Assembly (NCBI RefSeq): GCF_000092045.1
Contig: NC_007765.1
Span: 1 to 64,000, forward strand
Source of the DNA: Rhizobium etli CFN 42
GTDB taxonomy: Bacteria; Pseudomonadota; Alphaproteobacteria; Rhizobiales; Rhizobiaceae
Direction of reading: 5' to 3'
Length of the DNA: 64,000 nt
Under the pieces are notes generated by a model. That model was not told the DNA's origin. It saw only the letters and a program-made list of their open reading frames with translations, and made no database searches. Below, one piece after another: positions 24,714-33,756 of this stretch (position 1 is the stretch's first letter; every line of letters starts with the position of its first letter). A program made the position numbers and the translations under genes.

Positions 24714-26612
24714 TTAGGTCGCCGATTGTGTCGCCGTCGTCTCTTCCAGCACGTCTTCGGGAATATCGTCGAACGAGGCGTAGTTGAGGTTATAGAGCCT
24801 GGAATAGAGCTTGCCGTTCTTCATCAGCTGGCGATGGTCGCCGCTTTCGATGATCTCGCCGTTCTGCAGCACAATGATGCGGTCGGCCTCGCGGATCGTC
24901 GCCAGGCGATGAGCGATGACCAGGCCGGTGCGGTTTTCGAGCAGCTTGACGAGCGCCTTCTGGATCAGCATCTCGGTATAGCTGTCGATATTGGCCGTCG
25001 CCTCGTCGAGCACCAGGATCTTGGCGTCGGCCACCAGCGCTCGGGCGAAGCTTAGGAGCTGGCGCTGGCCGAGCGAAAGATTGCCGCCGCGTTCACCGAG
25101 AATGCTGTCGTAACCATCGGGCAGACGCATGATGAAATCATGGGCGCCGACGGCCTTCGCCGCCTCGATCACCTGTTCGCGCGTCGCCTCAAGCTTGTGG
25201 TAGCGGATGTTTTCGAAGACGGTGCCGGTGAACAGGAAGGGCTCCTGCAGCACCATGGCGATCTGCGCGCCGAGCGAATCCTGCGTCAGCGCACGCACAT
25301 CATGGCCGCCGACCAGCACCTGGCCCTGCTGCACGTCGTAGAAGCGGTGGATCAGCGACATGCAGCTCGATTTTCCGGACCCCGTCGGCCCGACCAGCGC
25401 CACCGTCTCACCGGGATTGACCTTGAAGCTCACATGTTTCAGCACCGGATGTTTCGGATTGTAGCCGAAGATTACATCCTTGAATTCCACCGAACCGTCC
25501 ATGTCGCGCGACAGGATCTTGGCGTCGGGCGCGTCCTCGATGTCGACGGGCACGTCGAGCACCTCGGTCAACCGCTGGCCGGACGCCATGGCGCGCTGCA
25601 TCACCGAATATTGCAGCGTCAGCGACCGGATCGGGTCGAAGAAACGCTGGATATAAAACAGAAAAGCGACGAGCACGCCGACATCGAGCGCCTGGTTTAG
25701 AACGCGGGCGCCGCCGACGACGATGACAAGCGCCATCGCTACACCGGTCAGGCTGTCGACGATCGGCACCATCACCTGGGCATAACGCGCCGCCGTCAGA
25801 TGCGTCCTGAGATTGGCATGTGCCTTGTCGTCGTAGAGCGTGAAGTTGACGCCCTGCCTGTCCATGCTCTGGACGGCGCGCACGCCATGGATCGCTTCGG
25901 CGAGTGCGCCGTTCGCCACCGAATTGGTCTCATGCGCGGCCATGAAGGATTTGCGGGCGAGCGGCAGCCAGAACAGCCGGACCACGAACAGCACCGGCAG
26001 CACCGCAAGCGTCAGCAGGCCCAGCTTGAAATCGAGATAGAGCATGACGAAAACGATGCCGAAGAGCAGCACGATGTCGCCGACCGAGAGAACCGAGGTT
26101 TCGAGGAATTCCTGCATCGAATTGACGTCGCCTTGCAGGCGCGACATCAGCCGCCCCACTTCGGTCTTGTCCATGAAGGAGAGCGAGACGCGCTGGAGAT
26201 GCGAGAACATCGCCTTGCGGATGTCGAAGAGCACCTCTTCGGCGACGTTGCCGACCAGCGTCTCCTGGGCGTAACTTGCCGCATAATTGATAAGGATGGC
26301 GATGGCGAAGGCGGCGATCGCCGAGATCAGCGCCGAAGGATTGCCGCCCGGCGACATGCCGTGGTCGATGGCGTAACGGATGATCAGCGGGATCAGCAAT
26401 TGCATCGTCGTGAAGGTCAGGACGGCGACGACCGCCCAGAGGACTTGGGTGCGGTAGGGGTGAACGAATGCCCAGATGCGCTTGACGATGTTGCCGTCGA
26501 AGGCCTTGCCGAACATTTCCTCCTCGATGCGATGCGAACCGACCACTGCCCGCGGCGGGCGGCGGCCGTCCTCGCGAACGTCGGAACGCTCGGTTTCCAG
26601 TTCCTCGGCCAT
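24714..26612 (-). CDS. ABC exporter half-transporter, subunit with LSLGQ signature
   Basis: 632 aa from the ATG at 26612 (AGGAGG 7 nt upstream). Type IV exporter: N-terminal tail with EERSDVRE-like charge, six membrane helices (about 80-360), then the nucleotide-binding domain with GPTGSGKSS (Walker A), LSLGQRQLLSFARA (signature, second Gly replaced by Leu) and ILVLDEATANID (Walker B with catalytic Glu). It pairs with the next upstream gene (26809-28662), whose signature is canonical but whose Walker B Glu is replaced. That complementarity is the hallmark of asymmetric heterodimeric exporters. Substrate unknown; lipid or drug export is typical. Confidence 0.92.
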   Translation of the reverse strand: MAEELETERSDVREDGRRPPRAVVGSHRIEEEMFGKAFDGNIVKRIWAFVHPYRTQVLWAVVAVLTFTTMQLLIPLIIRYAIDHGMSPGGNPSALISAIAAFAIAILINYAASYAQETLVGNVAEEVLFDIRKAMFSHLQRVSLSFMDKTEVGRLMSRLQGDVNSMQEFLETSVLSVGDIVLLFGIVFVMLYLDFKLGLLTLAVLPVLFVVRLFWLPLARKSFMAAHETNSVANGALAEAIHGVRAVQSMDRQGVNFTLYDDKAHANLRTHLTAARYAQVMVPIVDSLTGVAMALVIVVGGARVLNQALDVGVLVAFLFYIQRFFDPIRSLTLQYSVMQRAMASGQRLTEVLDVPVDIEDAPDAKILSRDMDGSVEFKDVIFGYNPKHPVLKHVSFKVNPGETVALVGPTGSGKSSCMSLIHRFYDVQQGQVLVGGHDVRALTQDSLGAQIAMVLQEPFLFTGTVFENIRYHKLEATREQVIEAAKAVGAHDFIMRLPDGYDSILGERGGNLSLGQRQLLSFARALVADAKILVLDEATANIDSYTEMLIQKALVKLLENRTGLVIAHRLATIREADRIIVLQNGEIIESGDHRQLMKNGKLYSRLYNLNYASFDDIPEDVLEETTATQSAT

Positions 26613-26654
26613 CGTCGTTCCTCCTGCGGCCATCACTTGAGGTGGTCCGCGCGT

Positions 26655-26808
26655 GAATTCTTTGTCCGCTTCTCCAACGGGGAGAAGGTGCCCGACGGGC
26701 GGATGAGGGGGCCACACGGCACGCCCTCGTTTGCCCTTCGCTACCGCGCCTCGCCCCTCATCGCCTCGCTTTGCTCGGCACTTCTCTCCAGTGGGGAGAA
26801 GAGGGCAA
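26655..26808. repeat. Intergenic palindromic repeat (RIME-like)
   Basis: GC-rich block between the two ABC genes, bounded by CTTCTCC...GGGGAGAAG-type arms at both ends (near 26668-26683 and 26784-26801), with GGCGGATGAGGGG and CGCCCCTCATCGCC inverted to each other inside. The same motifs (CGCCCCTCATCCGCC; CTCCCCG...CGGGGAGAG) recur near 41775-41930. Confidence 0.6.
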
Positions 26809-28662
26809 CTACGCGCTCAACACCTCGTCGCCGGGCCGTACCTGCAGCTCGTACAGCGCCTTGTACCGTCCGCCGAGCGCCAAAAGCGCCTGATGCGTGC
26901 CGCGCTCGACGATTCTTCCGTCTTCGACGAACAGGATCTGGTCGGCATGCATCAGCGAGCTCAGGCGGTGGGCGACGATGATCGTCACCCGGTCGGCGGC
27001 ATAGCGGCGCATGGCGCTGCGGATGCGCTGTTCGGTGGCGGCATCGATCGCCGCCGTCGAATCGTCGAACACCATCACCGCCGGCTTCAGCATCAGCGCC
27101 CGGGCAATCGAAAGACGCTGCCGCTGACCGCCGGACAGCGATATGCCGCGTTCGCCGACGACGGTGCCGTAGCCGGTGGGCAGGCCGAGCACGTAATTGT
27201 GCAGCTGGGCGCTTTCGCTGGCGCGTTCGATGCGGCTTTCCTTCGCCCAAGGGTCACCATAGGCGATGTTGTTTTCGATCGTCGTCGTGAACAGGAAGGA
27301 ATCCTGCTGCACGACGGCAACGGCGCGGCGCAGCGACTGCAGGGTTGCCTTGCGGATATCCTGGCCGTCGATGGTGATCTTGCCGCCAGTGACGTCGTAG
27401 AAGCGCGGGATCAGATGGGCGATCGTCGACTTGCCGCTGCCGGGCGGACCGACGATGCCGATCGTCTGGCCGCGCCGGGCTTCGAAGGAGACATCGTGGA
27501 GCACCGTGCGCTTTTCCGAGCCCGGATAGGCGAAACTGACATTTTCGAAGCGCAGCACGCCTTCCGTTACCGCTAATTCTTTGGCATCCGGCGCATCCTT
27601 GATCGCGATATCGAGGTCGAGCAGGTTGAAGAGACGCGAGCCGCAGGTGGAGGCGCGGGCAAAGGCATTGACCATCAGGCCGAGCTGGCGCACCGGCATC
27701 TGCAGGATTGTCATGAAGGTCAGGAACGAGGCGAGCGTGCCGACGGTGATCTCGCCGGACATGACCTTGCCGCCGCCGATCCAGAGCACGAGGCCCATCG
27801 CCGCGAAGAAGGAAAAGGTCATGGCGCTGGTATTGACGACGCGGATGCCGACCCGCTGATGGGCAAGCGCCAGCGCGTTTTTCGAGGCCGCCTCGAATTT
27901 CGTGAGTTCATGCTCCTGCGCGGCAAAGGCGCGCACGACGCGGATGCCGCCGAGATTCTCCTCCATGATGCGGGTCAGCACCGACAGCCGCTCCTGCAGG
28001 TCGAGCCAGGTGGCGCGCAGCCTGAGCTGCGTCACCGAGGAGCGCCAGCCGACGAACGGCACGAAGGAGAGCGCCAGCAGCCCGAGCACGGCATCGGTCG
28101 ACAGCAGCATATAGGCGCCGATGCCGATCAGGATCGTGAGCAGGATCATGCGCACCAGCGCGGTGGAAAAATACATGCGCACGCCTTCGAGATCGAGCAT
28201 GCCGACGGTGATCAGATCGCCGGAATGCACGGTGTCGTGAAAGCTGAAGGAGAGTCGCTGGATCTTCTCGTAGCAGGCCAGGCGCAGCTCGTAGCCCATG
28301 TGGTGACCGACGGACTCACTGAAATAGTTCTGCACCATGGTGAAGAGGCCGCGCAGCACGCTGGCACCGAGCAGCAGCAAGGCCGTCGTCAGCAGCGCGT
28401 CCTGCGCGACCTGGCCCGCCGCACCGCCGCCCATCGCCATTTGCGTGTGGTCGACGGCCTGGCCGAGAAGGCGGGGGATCATCAGCTGGAAGGTCGATGC
28501 GATGAGCGTGGCGCCGATTGCAAAGCCCGCCTGCCAAGGGTGGCGGAAGGCCATCACGGTGATGCGCACCAGTGTAAAGAGGCCTCGGCCCCAGCCTGCC
28601 GCAGTTGCAAGCGCCATCGAAGCCGAAGGCTTCGTCGCGCGTGTTAACGCATCGCTGCTCAC
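26809..28662 (-). CDS. ABC exporter half-transporter, subunit with degenerate Walker B
   Basis: About 617 aa from the GTG at 28662 (GGAAAA upstream); an ATG at 28617 or a longer form is possible. Six membrane helices (about 30-330), Walker A GPPGSGKST, canonical signature LSGGQRQRLSIARA, Walker B VMVFDDSTAAID in which the catalytic Glu is Asp. It is the first gene of the pair with 24714-26612; about 200 nt including a palindromic repeat separate them. In heterodimers such as TM287/288 the Glu-to-Asp subunit forms the degenerate ATP site with the partner's non-standard signature, exactly as here. Confidence 0.9.
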   Translation of the reverse strand: MSSDALTRATKPSASMALATAAGWGRGLFTLVRITVMAFRHPWQAGFAIGATLIASTFQLMIPRLLGQAVDHTQMAMGGGAAGQVAQDALLTTALLLLGASVLRGLFTMVQNYFSESVGHHMGYELRLACYEKIQRLSFSFHDTVHSGDLITVGMLDLEGVRMYFSTALVRMILLTILIGIGAYMLLSTDAVLGLLALSFVPFVGWRSSVTQLRLRATWLDLQERLSVLTRIMEENLGGIRVVRAFAAQEHELTKFEAASKNALALAHQRVGIRVVNTSAMTFSFFAAMGLVLWIGGGKVMSGEITVGTLASFLTFMTILQMPVRQLGLMVNAFARASTCGSRLFNLLDLDIAIKDAPDAKELAVTEGVLRFENVSFAYPGSEKRTVLHDVSFEARRGQTIGIVGPPGSGKSTIAHLIPRFYDVTGGKITIDGQDIRKATLQSLRRAVAVVQQDSFLFTTTIENNIAYGDPWAKESRIERASESAQLHNYVLGLPTGYGTVVGERGISLSGGQRQRLSIARALMLKPAVMVFDDSTAAIDAATEQRIRSAMRRYAADRVTIIVAHRLSSLMHADQILFVEDGRIVERGTHQALLALGGRYKALYELQVRPGDEVLSA

Positions 28663-28893
28663 GGTATTTTTCCAATAGATGTGTGCTCGGACGCTGGCCC
28701 GAAAAGACGGCAAATCCATGAAAGGATTGATAGCACCGTCAGTTTTGCCGATTCCATTTGGCGGTTCAAGTAAAGAATTCACCAACTGGTTATTTTTGCG
28801 TGAGGCCGCCTCGCCTCGGCCGCGGGAACAATCGGCGCGCGGGTGGGTTGCACCGGGCAGATCCGCCAGGGCAACCGTTACCGGAGAGATACG

Positions 28894-29511
28894 ATGCCGC
28901 TGAAAGCCCTTGCTCTCAACGCCACGCTGAAGACCAGCGACGCCAAGGACCCGTCGTCGACCGACCGGATGATCGGTCTCATCGACAAGGCGTTGTCCGA
29001 ATATGACGTTGTGACCGACGTGCTTCGCCTTGCCGATTTCAACGTCAAGCCGGGTGTCACCTCGGATGAAGGCGCCGGCGACGACTGGCCGGATATCCGT
29101 GCGAAACTATTGGACGCCGATATTCTGCTGATGGCGACGCCGATCTGGCTCGGCCAGCCGTCCAGCGTCTGCAAGCGGGCGCTGGAGCGCATGGACGCCT
29201 TCCTTGAGGAAACGGACGATCAGGGCCGCATGGTTTCCTATGGCAGGGTCGCAGCCGTTGCCGTTGTCGGCAACGAGGATGGCGCCCATCATGTGTCGGC
29301 CGAACTCTACCAGGCGCTGAACGATGTCGGCTTCACCATTCCTGCCAATGCGGTCGCCTATTGGGTCGGGGAAGCGATGGGTTCCACCAATTTCGTTGAT
29401 CTCGACAAGGTGCCGAAGGTCGTGACAAAGGCCGTCGACATGCTGGCGCGCAATACGGCGCATCTGGCCGGGTTGCTGAAGGCAAAGCAATATCCCGGTG
29501 AAAGCGCTTAA
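28894..29511 (+). CDS. NAD(P)H-dependent FMN reductase / flavodoxin-fold oxidoreductase
   Basis: 205 aa from the ATG at 28894 (GGAGA at -10). Flavodoxin-like fold: LKALALNATLKTSDAKDPSSTDRMI (phosphate-binding loop area, quoted in part: LNATLKTS), DILLMATPIWLGQPSSVCKRALERMD, and AAVAVVGNEDGAHHVSAELYQALNDVGF. These are features of the NADPH-dependent FMN reductase/WrbA-like group, which reduce flavin, quinones or azo compounds. It is divergent from the ABC exporter pair. A LysR-regulator fragment follows immediately. Confidence 0.88.
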   Translation: MPLKALALNATLKTSDAKDPSSTDRMIGLIDKALSEYDVVTDVLRLADFNVKPGVTSDEGAGDDWPDIRAKLLDADILLMATPIWLGQPSSVCKRALERMDAFLEETDDQGRMVSYGRVAAVAVVGNEDGAHHVSAELYQALNDVGFTIPANAVAYWVGEAMGSTNFVDLDKVPKVVTKAVDMLARNTAHLAGLLKAKQYPGESA

Positions 29512-29519
29512 GACTAGAT

Positions 29520-29848
29520 GTGGAGCCTTATCACTTGATTACGGTTCATCGGTCGAGCGGCAACAGGACGCTGCTCGACGCGGCACTGGCAAAATCAAAT
29601 ATCAAACTTCGCTGGTTTTACGAGGTAACGCATCTGTCTACCTCCCTCGGTTTGGTGGAGGCTGGCCTTGGGATTTCGGTGCTGCCACGAATGGCAACCC
29701 CGCGCGAAGACCATCCAGCCCTGATCACCCGCCCCATCCGCAATCCTGAGATCTCCCGTACAATCGGCGTGGTTCGACGTTGCGGCGGCACCTCTCGCCG
29801 GCGGCAGAACGGTTTCTTGAGATGTTGATAGGTGTATGGGGAACGTAA
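29520..29848 (+). pseudogene. LysR-family regulator, 3' fragment with frameshift
   Basis: Translation in one frame gives the C-terminal half of a LysR effector domain: LITVHRSSGNRTLLDAAL, RWFYEVTHLSTSLGLVEAG, LGISVLPRMA, ALITRPIRNPEISRTIGVVRR. The frame then breaks near 29785, and the following frame gives the expected end LSPAAERFLEMLIGVWGT with TAA at 29846. The whole N-terminal helix-turn-helix and first half are missing: the fragment begins just after the reductase stop. A decayed remnant, not a working regulator. Confidence 0.8.
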
Positions 29849-30309
29849 TTGAAGGCGCTGCGACGAGAGTTCGAGGAACGGATCAAACGTTGCTCACAGT
29901 GAAAATACTCTAAGAGGGAGCGCAGAGATGGCCAGCCCGTGATCCGCAATCAGCGGATCCGGCCAGTCCGTTGAAGGCGAGACGGTCAGGCCGAGGCGGC
30001 CGCCGAGGCGTGGCCACTGCGGCGCAAGACGTTTTGTTTGGAAAATATGCTTATTTTTTGAACGGCTTAAGCTTCGAGTCCAATAAATCCCTTGCCACTG
30101 GCGATTTTTGGCGCTTTCATACACGACTAGATTGATAGACTATCGTCGGCCTGCTTTGCCCGGGAATGTTGCTTGAGGGCCGCCTATACGGACCCATGCG
30201 GCGGAAGTTTGCGAATGGCCGAATGAACCTGATCAACGCGTGACCCATTGTTTATGCGTTGAAACCTCGATCGACCCCAGGGTGCGGATGAAGCCGCAAA
30301 GGAGTTGCG
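29849..30309. other. Gene-free stretch (about 460 nt)
   Basis: Nothing I can support as a gene. It is less GC-rich in places (for example around 30035-30070 and 30110-30150) than the flanks. Short frames on both strands show no recognisable family. It separates a regulator fragment from an intact gene and probably contains further decayed sequence plus the promoter of the YdhS-like gene. Confidence 0.5.
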
Positions 30310-31716
30310 ATGACGGTTCAGGGACTTTTTTCCGCAAGAGCCAATGCGGCGGCGCAGATATCGGCCGTTCCGCGCATTGCGATCGTCGGGCGCGGCTTTT
30401 CCGGCATGATGACGGCCATTGCGCTGATGAAGACGGTGCGCGCGCCCTTTCACCTGCAACTGTTCGATCCGAACTCGTCGGTCAGCGGCGGCCAGGCGCT
30501 GGCCTCTGCCCGCGCCTCGACGATCCTCAATACTCGCGTGCGCGATCTCTCGGTCGCGGTCGGCGACAGCGACGATTTCAACGACTGGCTCTGTACCAAC
30601 GCCGCCTTCCGTGCCGCCGTGCCGGCCGCCATTCCGGGTTTCCGGCAGATATTCGTGCCAAAGGACATCTTCAGCGATTATGTCTACCAGCGGTTTTCCG
30701 AAGCGCTGGCGGCGCGCCGGGACATTACCGTCCAGGTCTGCAACGATCCTGTGGTGGCGATCCGCCGGAGCCACGGCAACCGCTTCCTGCTCGAAAGCGC
30801 CAATCCGGCCAATCCGCTATTCGATACTGTGATCCTCGCCACCGGCTACGGCCTCAGCGATCCGCATGCCGAGGCGCCGGAGGTTTCGCCGGTCCGCGCC
30901 CAGCGTCTCGTCGCGCGGCCGCATGCCGTGCTGCTCGGCAGCGGCATTCGCGTCGTCGACCAGTTGCTGCAACTGCGCGATTCCGGTTATGCCGGCCAGG
31001 TGACGATCATTTCCCGGCGCGGCTTCCTGCCCCAGAGCCATACGCCGAATTCCGCCGATCCGGTGTTCCCGGCCGAAGCGCTGCCTGAGAGCCTGCCCGA
31101 CATCGTGCGCTTCATCCGCCAGGCCTGTCGCGAGGCGGAAGAAGAGGGGCGAAGCTGGCAGTCGGTGATGAACGGCCTCAGGAAACATGCTCGCTCGCTC
31201 TGGCGCTCGCTGCCGGCCCGCGACAAGCATCAGTTCAACCGACATTTGCGAGCGATCTATGACAGCCATCGCAATCGCCTGCCGGAGGCCATGCACCTGC
31301 GCCTGCAGCGCGAGCTTGCCGAAGGCCGCACCGTGCTGCGTCGCGGCCGGGCCGGCCGCCGCGGCTTGAGCGGCCTGTTCTTCACGCCGGCCGGCTCCTC
31401 TGTCGAAGAGGTCATCTATGCCGAGCGCATTATCGATTGCCGCTGCCAGGCGCCGGATCTTTCCGCGCCGCTGATGCAGAGCCTGTTTTCCTCCGGCCTC
31501 GCCATGCCGGACGAACTTTCGCTCGGGCTGGCGGTCACTGCGCTGGGCGAGCCCTTCCTGGAGGACGGCTCAACGGTCGCCGGACTGTTTGCCGTCGGCC
31601 CGCTCGGCCTCGGCAGCCTGCCCGATATTGATCTCGTCCCCGAGATCGTTTCACAGGCCTATGCCGCTGCCGAGCGGATCGGCGAGCGGTTCTATCCGCA
31701 GGTCAGGGCCGTCTGA
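30310..31716 (+). CDS. FAD/NAD(P)-binding protein, YdhS-like (COG4529)
   Basis: 468 aa with AAAGGAG before the ATG. Residues 22-50 form an N-terminal Rossmann dinucleotide fold (RIAIVGRGFSGMMTAIALMK, GxGxxG variant), followed by SGGQALASARASTILNTRV and, near 175-185, a second strand DTVILATGYGLSD (ATG-type motif of flavoproteins). The family is called uncharacterised NAD(P)/FAD-binding protein YdhS; the reaction is unknown. The gene is single, with its stop 71 nt before a kinase gene that has its own promoter. Confidence 0.85.
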   Translation: MTVQGLFSARANAAAQISAVPRIAIVGRGFSGMMTAIALMKTVRAPFHLQLFDPNSSVSGGQALASARASTILNTRVRDLSVAVGDSDDFNDWLCTNAAFRAAVPAAIPGFRQIFVPKDIFSDYVYQRFSEALAARRDITVQVCNDPVVAIRRSHGNRFLLESANPANPLFDTVILATGYGLSDPHAEAPEVSPVRAQRLVARPHAVLLGSGIRVVDQLLQLRDSGYAGQVTIISRRGFLPQSHTPNSADPVFPAEALPESLPDIVRFIRQACREAEEEGRSWQSVMNGLRKHARSLWRSLPARDKHQFNRHLRAIYDSHRNRLPEAMHLRLQRELAEGRTVLRRGRAGRRGLSGLFFTPAGSSVEEVIYAERIIDCRCQAPDLSAPLMQSLFSSGLAMPDELSLGLAVTALGEPFLEDGSTVAGLFAVGPLGLGSLPDIDLVPEIVSQAYAAAERIGERFYPQVRAV

Positions 31717-31733
31717 AAAAGTGTGATCTTTTC

Positions 31734-31759
31734 GGAACCATCTGCGCCCCCGTAGCGTT
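31734..31759 (+). promoter_or_regulatory. EcfG-type (general stress response) promoter
   Basis: GGAAC (31734-31738), 17 nt, CGTT (31756-31759), matching GGAAC-N16/17-CGTT exactly. It lies 27 nt before the start codon of the hybrid kinase, on the same strand. Confidence 0.7.
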
Positions 31760-31786
31760 AAGAGCGCTGGTGACCGAGAGGGGCAG

Positions 31787-33724
31787 ATGGAAGTGCTGGA
31801 TCGACATGTTACGTCTCTTAGCGAAGAGGGACGCTTTCGTCTTCTGGTCGATGCCATCACCGACTACGCCATCTACATGTTGAGCCCCGAAGGCATCGTC
31901 ACGAGCTGGAATACCGGCGCTCAGCGCTTCAAGGGCTACAAGCCCTCGGAAATTCTCGGCGAGCATTTTTCGCGTTTTTATGTGGACGAGGACCGCGCGG
32001 CCGGAATTCCCGAGCGCGCGCTTGCCACGGCGCTCGAGCAGGGACGGTTCGAGGGGGAGGGCTGGCGCCAGCGCAAGGACGGCAGCCGCTTTTGGGCGCA
32101 TGTCGTCATCGATCCGATCCGCCACCCCTCCGGCGAACTGGTCGGCTTTGCCAAGATCACCCGCGACCTCACCGAACGCAGGGCCGCCGAGCACGCGATC
32201 CGCCAGAGCGAGGAGCAATTTCGCCGCCTCGTCCAGGGCGTTTCGGACTATGCCATCTACATGCTCGATCCCAATGGCAATGTCAGCAGCTGGAATTTTG
32301 GCGCCGAGCGCATCAAGGGCTATCGGCCTGATGAGATCATCGGCCGGCATTTTTCGACCTTCTATACGCCCGAGGATCGCGCGGCTGGCCTGCCGGAGAC
32401 GGCGCTGCGCGTCGCGCGCGCCGAAGGCCGGTTCGAAAGGGAAGGCTGGCGCGTCCGCAAGGACGGCACCCGATTCTGGGCGAGCGTCGTTGTCGATGTC
32501 ATCCGGGGCGATGACGGCGAAGTCCTCGGTTTTGCCAAGATCACCCGCGACATCACCGAAAAGATGGAGACGCAGCGGGCGTTGGAACAGGCCCGCGAAG
32601 AGCTTTTCCAATCGCAGAAGATGGAGGCGATCGGTCAACTGACCGGCGGTATCGCCCATGATTTCAACAATCTGCTGATGGCCGTCCTCGGCAGCCTGGA
32701 AATCCTTAAGAAACGCATGCCGCAGGATCTCTCGCTGACATCGCTCGTCGACAATGCCATGCAGGGCGCCCAGCGCGGTGCTGCCTTGACCCAGCGCATG
32801 CTTGCCTTCTCCCGCCGGCAGGAATTGCTTATGGAGCCGATCGACGTCTCCGGTCTGGTGCGTGGCATGATGGATATTCTGAGCCGTTCGCTCGGTCCTC
32901 TCACCACGATCGAAACCTCCTTCCCCGTCAGGCTTCCGACCATCCTCACAGATCCGAACCAGCTGGAGATGGCGATCCTCAACCTCGTCGTCAACGCGCG
33001 CGACGCAATGCCGTCGGGCGGCCGCATCGTGCTGCGCGCGTCGGAGGAGTCGATCGCCGCTGGCAAAGGGCCGCTATCGGCCGGCCGCTATGTCCGGATC
33101 GCCGTGATCGATGAAGGCGAGGGCATGGACACAAAGACGCTGGAGCAGGCGGTTACGCCATTCTTCACCACCAAGGGTGTCGGCAAGGGCACCGGTCTCG
33201 GCCTTTCGATGGTGCAGGGTCTTGCAACCCAGTCCGGCGGCCGGCTCATCCTGAAAAGCCGCCCCGGCGAAGGAACGACCGCGGAATTATGGTTCCCCGT
33301 CGTCGCCGTCGAGCAGCGGGCCGCTGTAGCGGCCGACGTGCGGCGAGCGGATGACGATGCACGGCGCCGGCTGCGCATCGTCGCCGTCGATGACGACGGC
33401 CTGGTCTTGATGAATACGACGCTGATGCTCGAGGATCTCGGCCACACCGTCTTCGAGGCGATGGCCGGTCCCGAGGCGCTCGACATCCTGCGCAAGGAGT
33501 CGGTCGATCTGGTCATCTGCGATCACGCCATGCCGCGCATGACTGGGGCGCAGCTCGCCGAGGCGATCCGCAGCGAGTGGCCCGAGATGCCGATCATCCT
33601 CGCCACCGGCTATGCCGATCTGCCCGACGGCGCCGGCGCCGCCAATCTGCCCCGCCTTGGCAAGCCTTTCTCGCAGGCGCAGCTCGCCGATGCGATCAGC
33701 CGGGTCGCTTCTCAAGGAGCGTGA
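31787..33724 (+). CDS. PAS-PAS hybrid histidine kinase with C-terminal receiver
   Basis: 645 aa, no membrane segment, so cytosolic. Two PAS domains (about 15-128 and 143-254) are clearly tandem duplicates: both contain DYAIYML, SWN.GA.R.KGY, EDRAAG and GFAKITRD. HisKA has AHDFNN with the phosphorylated H291. The ATPase domain has an N-box NLVVNARDAMP (about 399-409), G1 DEGEGMD and G2 GKGTGLGLSM. The receiver (about 530-640) has D579 (VICDH) and K626 (LGKP). GAGAGGGG ribosome site. The PAS sequence resembles those of blue-light/redox-type PAS kinases but no LOV Cys motif is visible. An EcfG-type promoter sits just upstream. Confidence 0.93.
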   Translation: MEVLDRHVTSLSEEGRFRLLVDAITDYAIYMLSPEGIVTSWNTGAQRFKGYKPSEILGEHFSRFYVDEDRAAGIPERALATALEQGRFEGEGWRQRKDGSRFWAHVVIDPIRHPSGELVGFAKITRDLTERRAAEHAIRQSEEQFRRLVQGVSDYAIYMLDPNGNVSSWNFGAERIKGYRPDEIIGRHFSTFYTPEDRAAGLPETALRVARAEGRFEREGWRVRKDGTRFWASVVVDVIRGDDGEVLGFAKITRDITEKMETQRALEQAREELFQSQKMEAIGQLTGGIAHDFNNLLMAVLGSLEILKKRMPQDLSLTSLVDNAMQGAQRGAALTQRMLAFSRRQELLMEPIDVSGLVRGMMDILSRSLGPLTTIETSFPVRLPTILTDPNQLEMAILNLVVNARDAMPSGGRIVLRASEESIAAGKGPLSAGRYVRIAVIDEGEGMDTKTLEQAVTPFFTTKGVGKGTGLGLSMVQGLATQSGGRLILKSRPGEGTTAELWFPVVAVEQRAAVAADVRRADDDARRRLRIVAVDDDGLVLMNTTLMLEDLGHTVFEAMAGPEALDILRKESVDLVICDHAMPRMTGAQLAEAIRSEWPEMPIILATGYADLPDGAGAANLPRLGKPFSQAQLADAISRVASQGA

Positions 33725-33756
33725 AATGAGGCGGCTGAGCTGGTCCGGCGAACCCG

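Noticed and set aside
29894..30124. 76-codon minus-strand frame with phrases such as PQWPRLGGRLGLTVS
   Set aside because: No ribosome site and no family I can name; possibly a fragment of something older, but unsupported.
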